Below are positions 49,630-59,549 of a DNA stretch of 64,000 nt, one piece after another (position 1 is the first letter of the stretch; each line of letters opens with the position of its first letter). Source of the stretch: Bacillus sp. (in: firmicutes). Lineage in GTDB: Bacteria > Bacillota > Bacilli > Bacillales > Cytobacillaceae. A program made the translations under genes and the position numbers. The stretch covers positions 1 through 64,000 of the forward strand of contig WTKE01000108.1 of NCBI GenBank assembly GCA_011524525.1. The letters are read 5' to 3'. Under the pieces are notes generated by a model. It had not been told where the DNA came from and made no database searches. It saw only the letters and a program-made list of their open reading frames with translations.

Positions 49630-51513
49630 CTATGCTAACTCCTCTAGCTGCGAATAAAGTTCTTCCACATGGCTCTCAAGAGTTTCTTTTTCACTGTAAA
49701 GCCCTTGAATAATGGAGAGCTCCTCTTCCAACTGTAGCTTTTCGTTTAATTCTTTTAGATGAGCTTCCACTTTTTCTATCCTGCTCTCAATTTCTTCTAT
49801 CGTCACCGTACTCGCCTTTTTATCGGTGTCTGTCACCCTCGTTTTTTTTGAGGGGCCTGGAGGTGTTTCGATTTTTTGAGGTTGCATTTCTAATAGTTTC
49901 TGTCTCGCCCACTCGTACCCACCTGCGAACTGATACAGTCTTTTGTCTTTAATCCAATAGATGCGATCAAAGAGCTTATCTAAAAAGTAGCGATCATGCG
50001 ATACAGCCAGGATCGTTCCATTAAATTCTTCAAGAGCTTCCTCAAGAACTTCACGGGATTCGATATCTAAGTGATTGGTAGGTTCATCAAGGATGAGGAA
50101 ATTCAAATCCTGATACATCATCTGTGCCAGACGAAGTCGCATTTTTTCTCCACCACTTAGCTGAGATACCTTGCGAAACACACTGTGACCATAAAACAGA
50201 AAGCGAGCAAGAATATGCCTGGCCTCTCCTTCTGTGACCTTTATTTCCTCTCTGAATAAGTCAATCACCGTTTCATCGTTTTTATCAGGGAAAATATGCT
50301 GAGAAAGATACCCGACTTTCACATTGCTTCCAAGCTTTAATTCTCCACTATCAATCTGTTCTTGCTGCAGAAGCATTTTAATAAGCGTGGATTTTCCCGT
50401 CCCATTTTCACCAACCATTGCCACCCTTTCGCGGAACTGAATGTGAAGATTGGCATCCTGAAATAGCAATTGCTCCCCGAAGGATTTATTTACCTCCCTC
50501 ATGACCACCACATCCTTGCCACTTCGGTCAGCTACCTCCATCTCCAAATTCATCTTTTTACGGTTTAGTACAGGTCGATCCAATTTCTCCATTCTCTCAA
50601 GCGCTCTTTCCATATTACGTGCTCGCTTATGAAGTCCTTCATTCGGTGGATTAGCACGATTAGCCCACTCACGTAATCTTTTGATGGCTTCTTTCATTTT
50701 CTTAATCTTTTTTTGCTGCTCTTCGTATGCTTGGAATTCCTTTAAGAGACGCTCTTCCTTCTCCTTCACAAAGATAGAGTAATTCCCGATATACGAAGTA
50801 ATCTCTCCATCCTCTAAATCAAGCATTTTGGTCACCACATCATCGAGAAAGTATCGGTCATGAGACACAATTACAACCGTACCTTTATACTCTATTAAAA
50901 ACTGTCCCAGCCACTCCACTGACATCAAATCTAAATGATTCGTTGGTTCATCCAGTAATAAAAGACCCGGTTGCTTTAATAGAAGTTGCGCTAAGCCAAT
51001 TTTTGTTTTCTCGCCTCCACTTAGAGACTGAAACGACTTATCTAAGAGGTGTTGAATGGAAAGGCCATTGGAGATGCGATCAATATTGGCATCCATTTCA
51101 TAACCGCCTAGCAGTGTGTATTGGTCTTGAATTTGGCCGTATTTTTCCACGCATCTTTCAAGATCTTCTGCAGAGAGATTCGGACTCGCCATCTTCACCT
51201 CAAGCTCTTTCATTTGCATCTCCATGTCTACCAATGAAGCGAATGCGGTTTTTAACACATCCAAGGCCGATATCTCGCTTTGGAAAACAGGAATTTGTTC
51301 TAAATACCCGATTGTCGTCCCTTTTCTCCAATGAATTTGACCACTGTCCGGAATTTCTTCCCCAGCCAAAAGCTTAAAAAGAGTCGTTTTTCCACTCCCA
51401 TTTCGACCAACCAGCCCGACACGGTCTCCTTCATGTATTTCAAGTGATAGGTTTTCAAAAATGGTGTTTCCACCAAACATTTTGCTAATGGAATTTACGC
51501 TTAAAGTAATCAT
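49630..51513 (-). CDS. ABC-F family ATP-binding protein
   Basis: Two ABC domains (GRNGSGKTT and GENGTGKST; LSGGEKTK and LSGGEKMR) and a C-terminal coiled coil. Confidence 0.9.
   Translation of the reverse strand: MITLSVNSISKMFGGNTIFENLSLEIHEGDRVGLVGRNGSGKTTLFKLLAGEEIPDSGQIHWRKGTTIGYLEQIPVFQSEISALDVLKTAFASLVDMEMQMKELEVKMASPNLSAEDLERCVEKYGQIQDQYTLLGGYEMDANIDRISNGLSIQHLLDKSFQSLSGGEKTKIGLAQLLLKQPGLLLLDEPTNHLDLMSVEWLGQFLIEYKGTVVIVSHDRYFLDDVVTKMLDLEDGEITSYIGNYSIFVKEKEERLLKEFQAYEEQQKKIKKMKEAIKRLREWANRANPPNEGLHKRARNMERALERMEKLDRPVLNRKKMNLEMEVADRSGKDVVVMREVNKSFGEQLLFQDANLHIQFRERVAMVGENGTGKSTLIKMLLQQEQIDSGELKLGSNVKVGYLSQHIFPDKNDETVIDLFREEIKVTEGEARHILARFLFYGHSVFRKVSQLSGGEKMRLRLAQMMYQDLNFLILDEPTNHLDIESREVLEEALEEFNGTILAVSHDRYFLDKLFDRIYWIKDKRLYQFAGGYEWARQKLLEMQPQKIETPPGPSKKTRVTDTDKKASTVTIEEIESRIEKVEAHLKELNEKLQLEEELSIIQGLYSEKETLESHVEELYSQLEELA
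49825..49837. repeat. family B 13-bp core inside ABC-F CDS
   Basis: GGTGTCTGTCACC, identical to the family B core; encodes RVTDTD in the linker before the coiled coil. Confidence 0.7.
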
Positions 51514-51654
51514 TATTTAACGAACCTCCGGAGTTTTTTATATACAAAAAAACCATGAGAAAATCCCATGGCACGAAAAATGTGTACGAAAAAAAGAGAG
51601 CGGAAAGCCCTCTTTCATCCATTCATTATTTGTGGATAAGAGATGTTTCACTGT

Positions 51655-51780
51655 TTAGTTTGCTATGGAATTGCTAGAAAAGGGCAGACTTCTCCCGTTG
51701 TTCGCAAAACCAGCAAAAATTGCACGGACGATATACGTATAGTCCATCCAGAATCCGCGCAACAAAACAGCATTTTTCAT
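51655..51780 (-). CDS. tiny hypothetical protein downstream of liaR (41 aa)
   Basis: Strong RBS GGAGGTGG 6 nt before ATG; MKNAVLLRGFWMDYTYIVRAIFAGFANNGRSLPFSSNSIAN. Confidence 0.4.
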   Translation of the reverse strand: MKNAVLLRGFWMDYTYIVRAIFAGFANNGRSLPFSSNSIAN

Positions 51781-51860
51781 CTCTCTCCACCTCCGTTTCA
51801 GTTCAGTTACTTTCATCATATTCATTCCGGAGCTGAAAAGCAAGAAATTTATGTAAAATT

Positions 51861-52502
51861 TTACTTTACTAGCTCATGTTTGAACGCGTATATCACGGCT
51901 TGCGTTCGATCTTGTACTTGAAGCTTGCTTAACACATTACTCACATGGGTTTTTACCGTCTTTAGGGCAATAAACAAGTCATCCGCAATTTCCTGATTGC
52001 TTTTTCCCTCAGCCATCAACAAGAGGATTTCCATTTCTCTTGATGTAAGCTCCTCATGTGGTGCTACATCATTTTTTTGCCGCATTTTCATCATCATTTT
52101 TCCTGTTACCTCAGGTTCAAGAACGGACTGGCCATGATAGGTGGCACGTACAGCATTAGCTATTTCACTCGCCTTTGAGGTCTTCAACATATAGCTCGTT
52201 GCACCCGCTTCAAGTGCTGGGTATACTTTTTCATCGTCTAAAAAGCTTGTCACAATGATGATCTTTGCCTCAGGCCATTCTGCAATGATTTGCCGTGTTG
52301 CTTCGATGCCATCCATTTCCTTCATCACTAAATCCATTAATACGATATCCGGCCTTAATTCTAGCACCATTGGAATCGCTGCTTTCCCATTATCCGCTTC
52401 ACCTACAACCTCAATATCTGGCTGTGCCGATAAATACGAAGAAACTCCAATTCTCACCATCTCATGGTCATCAACAAACACGACTCTAATCATTGCTCTC
52501 AC
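51861..52502 (-). CDS. liaR: response regulator LiaR
   Basis: NarL/FixJ type: [13 protein letters not shown] and [44 protein letters not shown]. Confidence 0.9.
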   Translation of the reverse strand: MRAMIRVVFVDDHEMVRIGVSSYLSAQPDIEVVGEADNGKAAIPMVLELRPDIVLMDLVMKEMDGIEATRQIIAEWPEAKIIIVTSFLDDEKVYPALEAGATSYMLKTSKASEIANAVRATYHGQSVLEPEVTGKMMMKMRQKNDVAPHEELTSREMEILLLMAEGKSNQEIADDLFIALKTVKTHVSNVLSKLQVQDRTQAVIYAFKHELVK

Positions 52503-53523
52503 CCTTCCTCATTAACGGGACCTTCACTTCTAGACGAGTTCCTTTATCTTTCACACTAATAATTTTACACGTTCCACCAATTTCTACGGCGCGTTCATGC
52601 ATATTTTGAAGTCCATATGAACCTGCTTTTGATTCTTCCACATCAAAGCCAACTCCATCATCCACTACCCTCATGATGATAAAATTATCTCGCTGGATGA
52701 GTAAAACCTCGAGCTCCTTCGCTTTTGAATGACGAAGAATGTTCGAAACAGATTCCTGAAGAATCCGAAAGAGATGGTCCTCCACCCCTTTATCAAGTGG
52801 AAACTCCTCTACCTTCCATCCTATTTCCATCGTTACTTTTTGTGATAGTTCGACTAACAGCTCCTCAATTCCTTCTTGAAGAGTTTTTCCTTTTAACGGC
52901 ACTGGACGTAAATGAAGAAGAAGCGCTCTCATTTCCAATTGAGACTGGTGAATCATTTCTTCGACCATCTTCATTTGCTTTGCTTCTCGATCTTCACTTT
53001 CCACCTGTTTGGTCTCATTGATAGCCGACATCATCATTGAAGCCGCAAAGAGCTGTTGGCTCACGGAGTCATGGAGCTCTCTTGCCAACCGATTGCGCTC
53101 TTGAGAAATAATTTCTTGAATCCGATTTTCCTGATCCTCTGCCTTCTCATTCGCAAGCTTTTGGGATGCCTTTGCCTGTTCAGCAATTTGCTTTTGAATT
53201 TTACGAACTCTGTGGACAATTGGTTCATACGAAATCCCATTCTCCATCTGACTTGAGCGTCCTTCCTCTACTTCATGAAGAAGATCGTCAATCGACTGCA
53301 GCTGTTTCCGCCAATAAAAACCCGATCCCAAACCAAACAAAATTCCAATCGCAATACTTACGCTTGGAAGAAAAAAGATGAACGGGATATCCATTAAATC
53401 ACGTTCCCATAGCTCAGACCAATTGTAGACTGGAAAAGCGATAAAAAACGAGACAGATAAAAAGATGAAAACGAATAGAGATAGACTTATCCCCCACACG
53501 ATTTGGCGTTGAACGATACTCAT
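52486..53523 (-). CDS. liaS: sensor histidine kinase LiaS
   Basis: HisKA_3 motif [24 protein letters not shown]; overlaps liaR. Confidence 0.9.
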   Translation of the reverse strand: MSIVQRQIVWGISLSLFVFIFLSVSFFIAFPVYNWSELWERDLMDIPFIFFLPSVSIAIGILFGLGSGFYWRKQLQSIDDLLHEVEEGRSSQMENGISYEPIVHRVRKIQKQIAEQAKASQKLANEKAEDQENRIQEIISQERNRLARELHDSVSQQLFAASMMMSAINETKQVESEDREAKQMKMVEEMIHQSQLEMRALLLHLRPVPLKGKTLQEGIEELLVELSQKVTMEIGWKVEEFPLDKGVEDHLFRILQESVSNILRHSKAKELEVLLIQRDNFIIMRVVDDGVGFDVEESKAGSYGLQNMHERAVEIGGTCKIISVKDKGTRLEVKVPLMRKGESND

Positions 53524-54323
53524 ACTCGCTTCACCTCGAGGTCACCCACCAGCATTGAAGTGAATATCTTCACCTTCTGATCCGCTTTCTCATATTCGCT
53601 TGTTTGAACATGCAGTCGCTGATTGAACAGCTTATCTCCTGTTACATTCAATATATTACTAGAGCCAGCAAGAACACTATGATTCACACAAACCTCAACA
53701 TCGTATGGAACTTGAATCTGGATATTCCCGACTAACCCTCTTACAAAAATAATCGTCTCGCCTTTTGGTAAAACGGTATAACTTAGATCGATGATCGTGT
53801 CACCGATTCCTGTTTGTATATTAATATCATTCCATTCATACACATGGTCTTTCGTTCTTTGTTCACCGAAAATGGTATTATCAAATAAGGGCGTTTTCTT
53901 CACAATGGTTTCTGTCTGAGATGCACTCAGTTGTGCTTCTACTACCTCAGGCTGTATTTTTTCTGGGGAACGCTTGGATTTGGCAAATTGAAAAATCAAA
54001 TAGCCCAATATCCCAAATAAAAAGACTTTGATGGTCATCATATTAAATACACTTAAAATAAAGAAGATCGTTCCTGCCCAAAACAAGAACTTGCCTGATG
54101 TTTTTGGCTGACGCTTCCTCCCGATATAAATCATTCCTGATGCAACAAGGAGGGAGAAGATCAGTCCACGATTAAAGAAAGTGACTTCAAGCAATAACAA
54201 TACAATTCCAAACATAACAGCCCAGCTGAGAAGATCACTCTTCTTTTTTCCTACCATGTTGATTCCTCCTCTCCTACCATATATACCTATAGAAGGCGTA
54301 GTGCTACGCCTTCTAATCTCCAT
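53520..54323 (-). CDS. liaF: LiaF-like membrane regulator
   Basis: C-terminal IGDTIIDLSYTVLPKGETIIFVRGLVGNIQIQVPYDV. Confidence 0.88.
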   Translation of the reverse strand: MEIRRRSTTPSIGIYGRRGGINMVGKKKSDLLSWAVMFGIVLLLLEVTFFNRGLIFSLLVASGMIYIGRKRQPKTSGKFLFWAGTIFFILSVFNMMTIKVFLFGILGYLIFQFAKSKRSPEKIQPEVVEAQLSASQTETIVKKTPLFDNTIFGEQRTKDHVYEWNDINIQTGIGDTIIDLSYTVLPKGETIIFVRGLVGNIQIQVPYDVEVCVNHSVLAGSSNILNVTGDKLFNQRLHVQTSEYEKADQKVKIFTSMLVGDLEVKRV

Positions 54324-54344
54324 CTTTTACAATACCAGTTTTTT

Positions 54345-54983
54345 TTATAAAGTAGTAGTTTCTTTCATTTCTTTTTCTAGTTTGGCGATGCGGGCATCGA
54401 TGGTGTTTCTATAATAAGAAGTATTTACCTTCTCTTCAATCCGGTCAAGGTATGACTCAATTTCTTGGAAGCGCGCAACGGATGGGTTGGAATAGTTGTC
54501 ATTGTCTAGCACCTTATTCATTTGATAGTGTGCACGTGATAGGTTTTCTCTCCCCATGAGTTCCATTCGGCGTATATGCATATCTTTCAACTTATGCTTC
54601 ATTTCCTCGTATTTTTGCTCTAGCTCTTGCAGCTGATTTTCCGTGTAACGAAGGGATTCGCTTAATCGTGTGGCTCTCTCTTCGTACTGAAGTTTCTCCG
54701 CACTTGCAAATGTGTAAAGCTCCGTTTCACCTGCATTTTGTGCTACTTCCGCTTGGTATTTTCTCTTTTCAGCCAGTTCCTGCGCTTGCTTTAACTCACG
54801 AGTAAACCCATCACGTAACGTATATTGTCTTTCAACCAACTTTCTTACCTTTTCTGTTTCCAATTCACATTCACGTAAATACTGGTTCAGCATCGCTATC
54901 GGATTTTTGTTTTCCTTTTTTTCTAGTGCTTCATTTAAATCAGCTACAATCGTGTTTTTTAATCGAGTAAATAAGTTTGACAT
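54345..54983 (-). CDS. liaH: PspA/IM30 family protein LiaH
   Basis: LFTRLKNTIVADLNEALEKKENKNPIAMLNQYLRECE coiled coil. Confidence 0.9.
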   Translation of the reverse strand: MSNLFTRLKNTIVADLNEALEKKENKNPIAMLNQYLRECELETEKVRKLVERQYTLRDGFTRELKQAQELAEKRKYQAEVAQNAGETELYTFASAEKLQYEERATRLSESLRYTENQLQELEQKYEEMKHKLKDMHIRRMELMGRENLSRAHYQMNKVLDNDNYSNPSVARFQEIESYLDRIEEKVNTSYYRNTIDARIAKLEKEMKETTTL

Positions 54984-55007
54984 AAATATCTCTCCTCTTT
55001 TTTAAAA

Positions 55008-55352
55008 TTAGTTTTTATTCAGTTCTGACCATTGATTTTCAAAGTTTTGAAAAGGGTCATTTGAAACAGTTTCTTTCACTTTTGTTTCGTTAAATTTTTT
55101 ATAAACCACATAGAGAATATAAGCAGCGACAATTCCCACGATCGCTGGTGCGTTAGAGATGGATGCCATCAGGAGAATGAATCCTAAGATTCCTAACCCG
55201 ATTTTCATCCCAGTCGAATCTGTCTTTAAAAACTGTTTGAACACAAAGTACAGAATCGCCATGCTGACCACTAACCCTACCAATGGACCAAGATTTGCTA
55301 ACAAAACTAACGCTGCAATGCCTCCTATTAAAAGCAACCCGAATTTTTTCAT
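55008..55352 (-). CDS. liaI: LiaI-like membrane protein
   Basis: Small multi-TM protein first in the lia operon. Confidence 0.78.
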   Translation of the reverse strand: MKKFGLLLIGGIAALVLLANLGPLVGLVVSMAILYFVFKQFLKTDSTGMKIGLGILGFILLMASISNAPAIVGIVAAYILYVVYKKFNETKVKETVSNDPFQNFENQWSELNKN

Positions 55353-55613
55353 TTGTTGTTGCCTCCCTTCTTGATATCATCTTACCTAGATTTCGAACTT
55401 CTCATAACGAGCTTAAGCTTGATTTTCATATACGACTTGAGGCTTAGAGTGTGATAGGACTGGTGGTAAATCGCGGGTTTTAGTGGGGTTACCCCGTCAT
55501 TTTGTGGTTGGTGAGGTTTTTTTAGGAGGATTTTCGTTCATTTGCTTTTCATTGGTTTGTTTTTAGATCTTTCTTTTGAAAAAATGGGTGCTATTTCATG
55601 AACTGTGAGTTCT

Positions 55614-55873
55614 TTATTTGCGATACTCGGATTTTATTTGCGTTTTCAGAATTTTATTTGCGATTCTCAGATTTTATTTGCGATCTTCAAAATTTACTTG
55701 CGATTCTCAGATTTTATTTGCGATCCTCAAAATTTACTTGCGATTCTCAGATTTTATTTGCGATCTTCAAAATTTATTTGCGATTCTCAGATTTTATTTG
55801 CGATCCACTTACTTTACTTGCGATTCTCACATTTTATTTGCGATCTCACCGGTTTATTTGCGATCCTACCCTA
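55614..55873. repeat. 20-bp tandem repeat array, 13 units
   Basis: TTAYTTGCGAT starts every 20 bp from 55614 to 55854 without a single indel; consensus TTATTTGCGATYCTCARATT. Confidence 0.97.
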
Positions 55874-55884
55874 TCATCCATCCA

Positions 55885-55917
55885 TAAACAAAAAAAGCCG
55901 GAGTTCTCCCCGACTTT
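55885..55917 (-). terminator. Rho-independent terminator of the LysM-CAP gene
   Basis: Minus strand AGTCGGGGagaaCTCCGGCTTTTTTT. Confidence 0.75.
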
Positions 55918-55919
55918 CC

Positions 55920-56543
55920 CTACTTCGATATAAACATCTGTGTCCAGTAATGCTGCTTGGACCCTCCTTGTGCATATCCCACACCGATATGCGTATAGCC
56001 TGAGCTCAGGATGTTTTTGCGATGACCTTCACTGTTCATCCATGCAGTCACTACCTCTTGCGGTGTGCGTTGACCTGCTGCAATGTTTTCTCCTGCACTA
56101 CGATACGATATTCCGAAGTTTTTCATCATATCAAATGGCGATCCGTATGTAGGGCTTGTGTGAGAAAAATAGTTTCGGTCTCTCATGTCAGCTGATTTGT
56201 AACGTGCCACTCGTGCAAGTTCCCAGTCCGCAACCAGAGGCTTTAATCCATATTTGGCACGCTCTTGGTTCGTCAATTGGACCACTTGATTTTCAATCGA
56301 CTTGGTCGCATCAAAATTTGGAATGTTTACCTTTTGTCCTGGATAGATTAGAGCTGGATTCTTGAATTGCGGGTTCATTTGAATAATTTCAGATAATCCT
56401 ACTTGATAGCGTACAGCAATTTTCCATAAGCTATCTCCCGGTTGGACCGTATACACTTGTTGTGCGAACGAGTTTGTTGGGATAACAACCAATGACAGTA
56501 ATAGAGCAATTCCTAAGAATAGCTTTTTAAGCATATTTACCAC
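55920..56543 (-). CDS. secreted LysM and CAP-domain protein
   Basis: LysM VQPGDSLWKIAVRYQVGLSEIIQMNP; CAP NQERAKYGLKPL...HRKNILSSGYTHIGVGYA. Confidence 0.9.
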   Translation of the reverse strand: MVNMLKKLFLGIALLLSLVVIPTNSFAQQVYTVQPGDSLWKIAVRYQVGLSEIIQMNPQFKNPALIYPGQKVNIPNFDATKSIENQVVQLTNQERAKYGLKPLVADWELARVARYKSADMRDRNYFSHTSPTYGSPFDMMKNFGISYRSAGENIAAGQRTPQEVVTAWMNSEGHRKNILSSGYTHIGVGYAQGGSKQHYWTQMFISK

Positions 56544-56655
56544 CTCCTAACAATAATAGAATTCATCTTCCTCCTCTAAAAAAAACAAGGAGAATGTTTC
56601 CAAATGGGAAAAGATTCATGGTTCCTTTCATATAGTGTGTAAAGGAGGGATTTCC

Positions 56656-56790
56656 ATGGGTTTGATGTGGGTAACAACCGTTGGATTGGCTATTTGCTTA
56701 GGAATTGTTGGTGGAGTGTTTATTTATTATCTAAGAACGGCACTTGATTCAGACGATGCACATCGAATTGATCCCGCTCCAAAAGAATAG
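56656..56790 (+). CDS. small membrane protein (44 aa)
   Basis: RBS AAAGGAGGG; MGLMWVTTVGLAICLGIVGGVFIYYLRTALDSDDAHRIDPAPKE. Confidence 0.6.
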   Translation: MGLMWVTTVGLAICLGIVGGVFIYYLRTALDSDDAHRIDPAPKE

Positions 56791-56825
56791 AATTAAGTGG
56801 CTCGACTCTCTCTCGGGCCACTTTT

Positions 56826-57638
56826 TTAGTTCCTTTGACAACCTGGACAATAGAAACATTTCCTCGAAGATACCTCTTCAAAACAAATCGTTCCTCCACA
56901 TCTCCCACACAACTCCCCTTCACGATCGTACACAAAGCATTGTTCATTATACCCACCCGTGAAGGTATCGCCTTTATATAAAGGCTGGTCCATATAGCCT
57001 CCAAACCCAAGCGCTCGCTGCAGAACTGATTGAATCGCATCATAAAGATCCTTTTGCATTCCCTCATCCAAAGTATCTGCTCGCTTGGTAGGCATGAGCC
57101 TAGCACCATAGCATATTTCATCCGAATAACAATTCCCAATTCCTGCGATAAATTGCTGATCAAGAAGTGTGGTTTTAAGTCGCCCTTTTTTATCACCGAT
57201 TAAATCAAGCCAATCTGTATAGCTTAAGTGCCCATTCAACGGTTCTGGACCTAGATCGGACAGCTCCTTTTCAAGCTCCGCTTCTGATAAAAGATGTAGA
57301 TATCCTAGCCGTAAACCAATAAAATATAACTCCATTTCACCAAAAGAAAGAATCACCTGTTTGGTTCTTTTTGGCTGGTCATTTTCACTTCCCACATACA
57401 TCCATCCGCCAAGCATTAAGTGCAGAAGTAAGCTGTCTCCTGTACTTAATTTAAAGATCAAATGCTTGGCTCTTCTATAAATGGCTTGTACCCTAGCTCC
57501 TTGTACTTTCGAGATAAACGATTCACTCTCCATATTGATCGACTTTTCACGATTGATGGTCACCCTAGAGATCTCTTTCCCTGACACTCGCTCACTTAAT
57601 AACTTCCGATACGTCTCCATTTCTGGCAATTCAGGCAT
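56826..57638 (-). CDS. Fpg/Nei family DNA glycosylase
   Basis: N-terminal PELPEMETYRKLL; GIGNCYSDEICY; zinc finger CGRCGG...CFYCPGCQ. Confidence 0.88.
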   Translation of the reverse strand: MPELPEMETYRKLLSERVSGKEISRVTINREKSINMESESFISKVQGARVQAIYRRAKHLIFKLSTGDSLLLHLMLGGWMYVGSENDQPKRTKQVILSFGEMELYFIGLRLGYLHLLSEAELEKELSDLGPEPLNGHLSYTDWLDLIGDKKGRLKTTLLDQQFIAGIGNCYSDEICYGARLMPTKRADTLDEGMQKDLYDAIQSVLQRALGFGGYMDQPLYKGDTFTGGYNEQCFVYDREGELCGRCGGTICFEEVSSRKCFYCPGCQRN

Positions 57639-57778
57639 CGTTCACCCTCCTTAGTGCGGTTTCTTATAGTATGTGCAAATCCGGATGTGTAGCTTGGAAA
57701 TTTGTCCTTTCTTCCATACATATTTCTATCTCACTTGGAAAAATTATGATTATCTAGAAGATTTGAGGAGGAACGGCT

Positions 57779-59314
57779 ATGTCTATGAAGGACTATGAAA
57801 TGCCCCGCTTTCCAGAACCGTATTGGAGAGATATGGATTTACCGATTTACAATTCTTTAATCGAGGATATTCATGTGGATGTGGCTATTGTTGGGGCTGG
57901 TATCACCGGAATAACAGCTGGTTATCTTTTAGCTAATAAGGGATTAAAGGTTGCCATACTAGAAGCTGGAAGAGTTCTGAATGGAACGACTGGCCATACG
58001 ACCGCAAAAATTACGGCCCAGCATGGCTTAATCTATAATGAGTTGCTCCAAAACTTTGGTGAAGAAAGAGCAAAACTATATTACCAAGGCGCTACAGACG
58101 CCATGGAATTTGTTAGTCGAATGGTAAGCGAAAACAGGATAGAGTGCGATTTTTCAAACCAAGAGGCTCTTATTTATGCTGCTACAGAGAAAAATGCCTA
58201 TAAAGTGGAAGAAGAGGCAGATGCCTATCAAAAGCTAGGCATTCGTGGTGAATTAACAGAGGAAGCCCTTCCTTTTAACATAAAATCGATGTCTACCCTT
58301 GTGATGCATGATCAAGCCCAGTTTCATCCACTAAAATACCTCAATGTCCTTTTACGCAAATTTATTGAGGCTGGTGGTGTGGTTTACGAAAATGTAACGG
58401 CTACCGATGTAGAGGAGGGCTCCCAACCTAAGGTCGTATTAAGAAACGGAAAAAAGGTATCCTGTCAGCATGTCATTGCAGCGTCTCATTACCCATTTGT
58501 TGATAAGAATGGCTTTTATTTTTCTCGACTTGAAATTAAGCGTTCCTATATCGTTGCAGTGACAACACAAAAAGAGTTTCCTGGTGGAATGTTCTACAGT
58601 GCCGACTCACCGACTCGCTCGTTAAGGTCTACCCCCCTTGAGAACGGAGAGCAGCTTGTGCTTGTTAGTGGAGATGGTCATAAAACAGGACAAGGTATAG
58701 ACACCATGAAGCATTACTTGGCACTTGAGGATTTCGCTAATGATGTCCTTGGCATTAAAGAATACAAGTACCGCTGGTCTGCACAGGATATGATTACCTT
58801 AGATAAAATCCCTTATATCGGACCTGTTACAGAGAAAAATCCCAATATCCATATTGCAACCGGGTACCGTAAATGGGGAATGACAAACGGCACACAGGCA
58901 GCACTCGTTCTTGTAGATGCCATCCTTGAAAAAGAGAATCCCTATCGTGACTTTTATGCACCTCAGCGTTTCGATGCTGATCCGGATATTAAAAAGTTCA
59001 TTAAACTGAATTCCGATGTAGCTAAACATCTAGTAAAAGGAAAACTAGAATACGTGGGGAAAGAACTACACGAAGTGGAAGTGGATGAAGGGGCCGTCGT
59101 TATGGTAAAAGGAGAGCGTGCTGGTGCCTATCGTGACCATGATGGTTGTCTTCATCTCGTAGATACGACTTGTACCCACTTAGGCTGTGAAGTGGAATGG
59201 AATCACGGAGATCGCACATGGGATTGCCCTTGCCACGGATCACGATACACTTATGACGGTGAAGTTGTGGAAGGACCTGCGAATAAACCGCTTAAAAAAG
59301 TGGAATTAGATTAA
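57779..59314 (+). CDS. FAD-dependent oxidoreductase with C-terminal Rieske domain (YhfW-like)
   Basis: VAIVGAGITGITAGYLLA; Rieske CTHLGCEVEWN...WDCPCHGSRYTYDGEV. Confidence 0.92.
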   Translation: MSMKDYEMPRFPEPYWRDMDLPIYNSLIEDIHVDVAIVGAGITGITAGYLLANKGLKVAILEAGRVLNGTTGHTTAKITAQHGLIYNELLQNFGEERAKLYYQGATDAMEFVSRMVSENRIECDFSNQEALIYAATEKNAYKVEEEADAYQKLGIRGELTEEALPFNIKSMSTLVMHDQAQFHPLKYLNVLLRKFIEAGGVVYENVTATDVEEGSQPKVVLRNGKKVSCQHVIAASHYPFVDKNGFYFSRLEIKRSYIVAVTTQKEFPGGMFYSADSPTRSLRSTPLENGEQLVLVSGDGHKTGQGIDTMKHYLALEDFANDVLGIKEYKYRWSAQDMITLDKIPYIGPVTEKNPNIHIATGYRKWGMTNGTQAALVLVDAILEKENPYRDFYAPQRFDADPDIKKFIKLNSDVAKHLVKGKLEYVGKELHEVEVDEGAVVMVKGERAGAYRDHDGCLHLVDTTCTHLGCEVEWNHGDRTWDCPCHGSRYTYDGEVVEGPANKPLKKVELD

Positions 59315-59317
59315 GAA

Positions 59318-59345
59318 ACTGGCCGAAGCAATTCGGCCAGTTCTT
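59318..59345. terminator. Rho-independent terminator
   Basis: AACTGGCCGAAgcaaTTCGGCCAGTTCTTT. Confidence 0.8.
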
Positions 59346-59348
59346 TAG

Positions 59349-59486
59349 TTATTGATTGGTCGGACGGTTGCGGCGAATGTCCTTTTTATCCGTTGTTGAA
59401 AACTCAACTAGCTCCGAGCTAGTTTGTTGCTGCTTTCGGTTGTTATTACGTTGCGCATTGGCATTTCCAAGCTTTGTTCTTCCCAT
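59349..59486 (-). CDS. small N/Q/R-rich protein (45 aa)
   Basis: MGRTKLGNANAQRNNNRKQQQTSSELVEFSTTDKKDIRRNRPTNQ; RBS AAAAGGAG. Confidence 0.6.
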   Translation of the reverse strand: MGRTKLGNANAQRNNNRKQQQTSSELVEFSTTDKKDIRRNRPTNQ

Positions 59487-59549
59487 GTAAAACATCTCCT
59501 TTTAAAAAGAGGATACTTACATAGGTAGTATGAGAAGTAAAGTCTCAGC

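Noticed and set aside
55353-55613. LiaR-binding box upstream of liaI
   Set aside because: I could not recall the consensus securely enough to assign a site.
55598-56003. Three overlapping plus-strand ORFs (55598, 55605, 55618) with periodic protein repeats
   Set aside because: A 20-bp repeat without stop codons opens all three frames; each shows the same 20-aa period. This is a product of the DNA repeat, with no RBS.
56720-57196. 158-aa ORF (-)
   Set aside because: Out-of-frame overlap of the Fpg/Nei gene.
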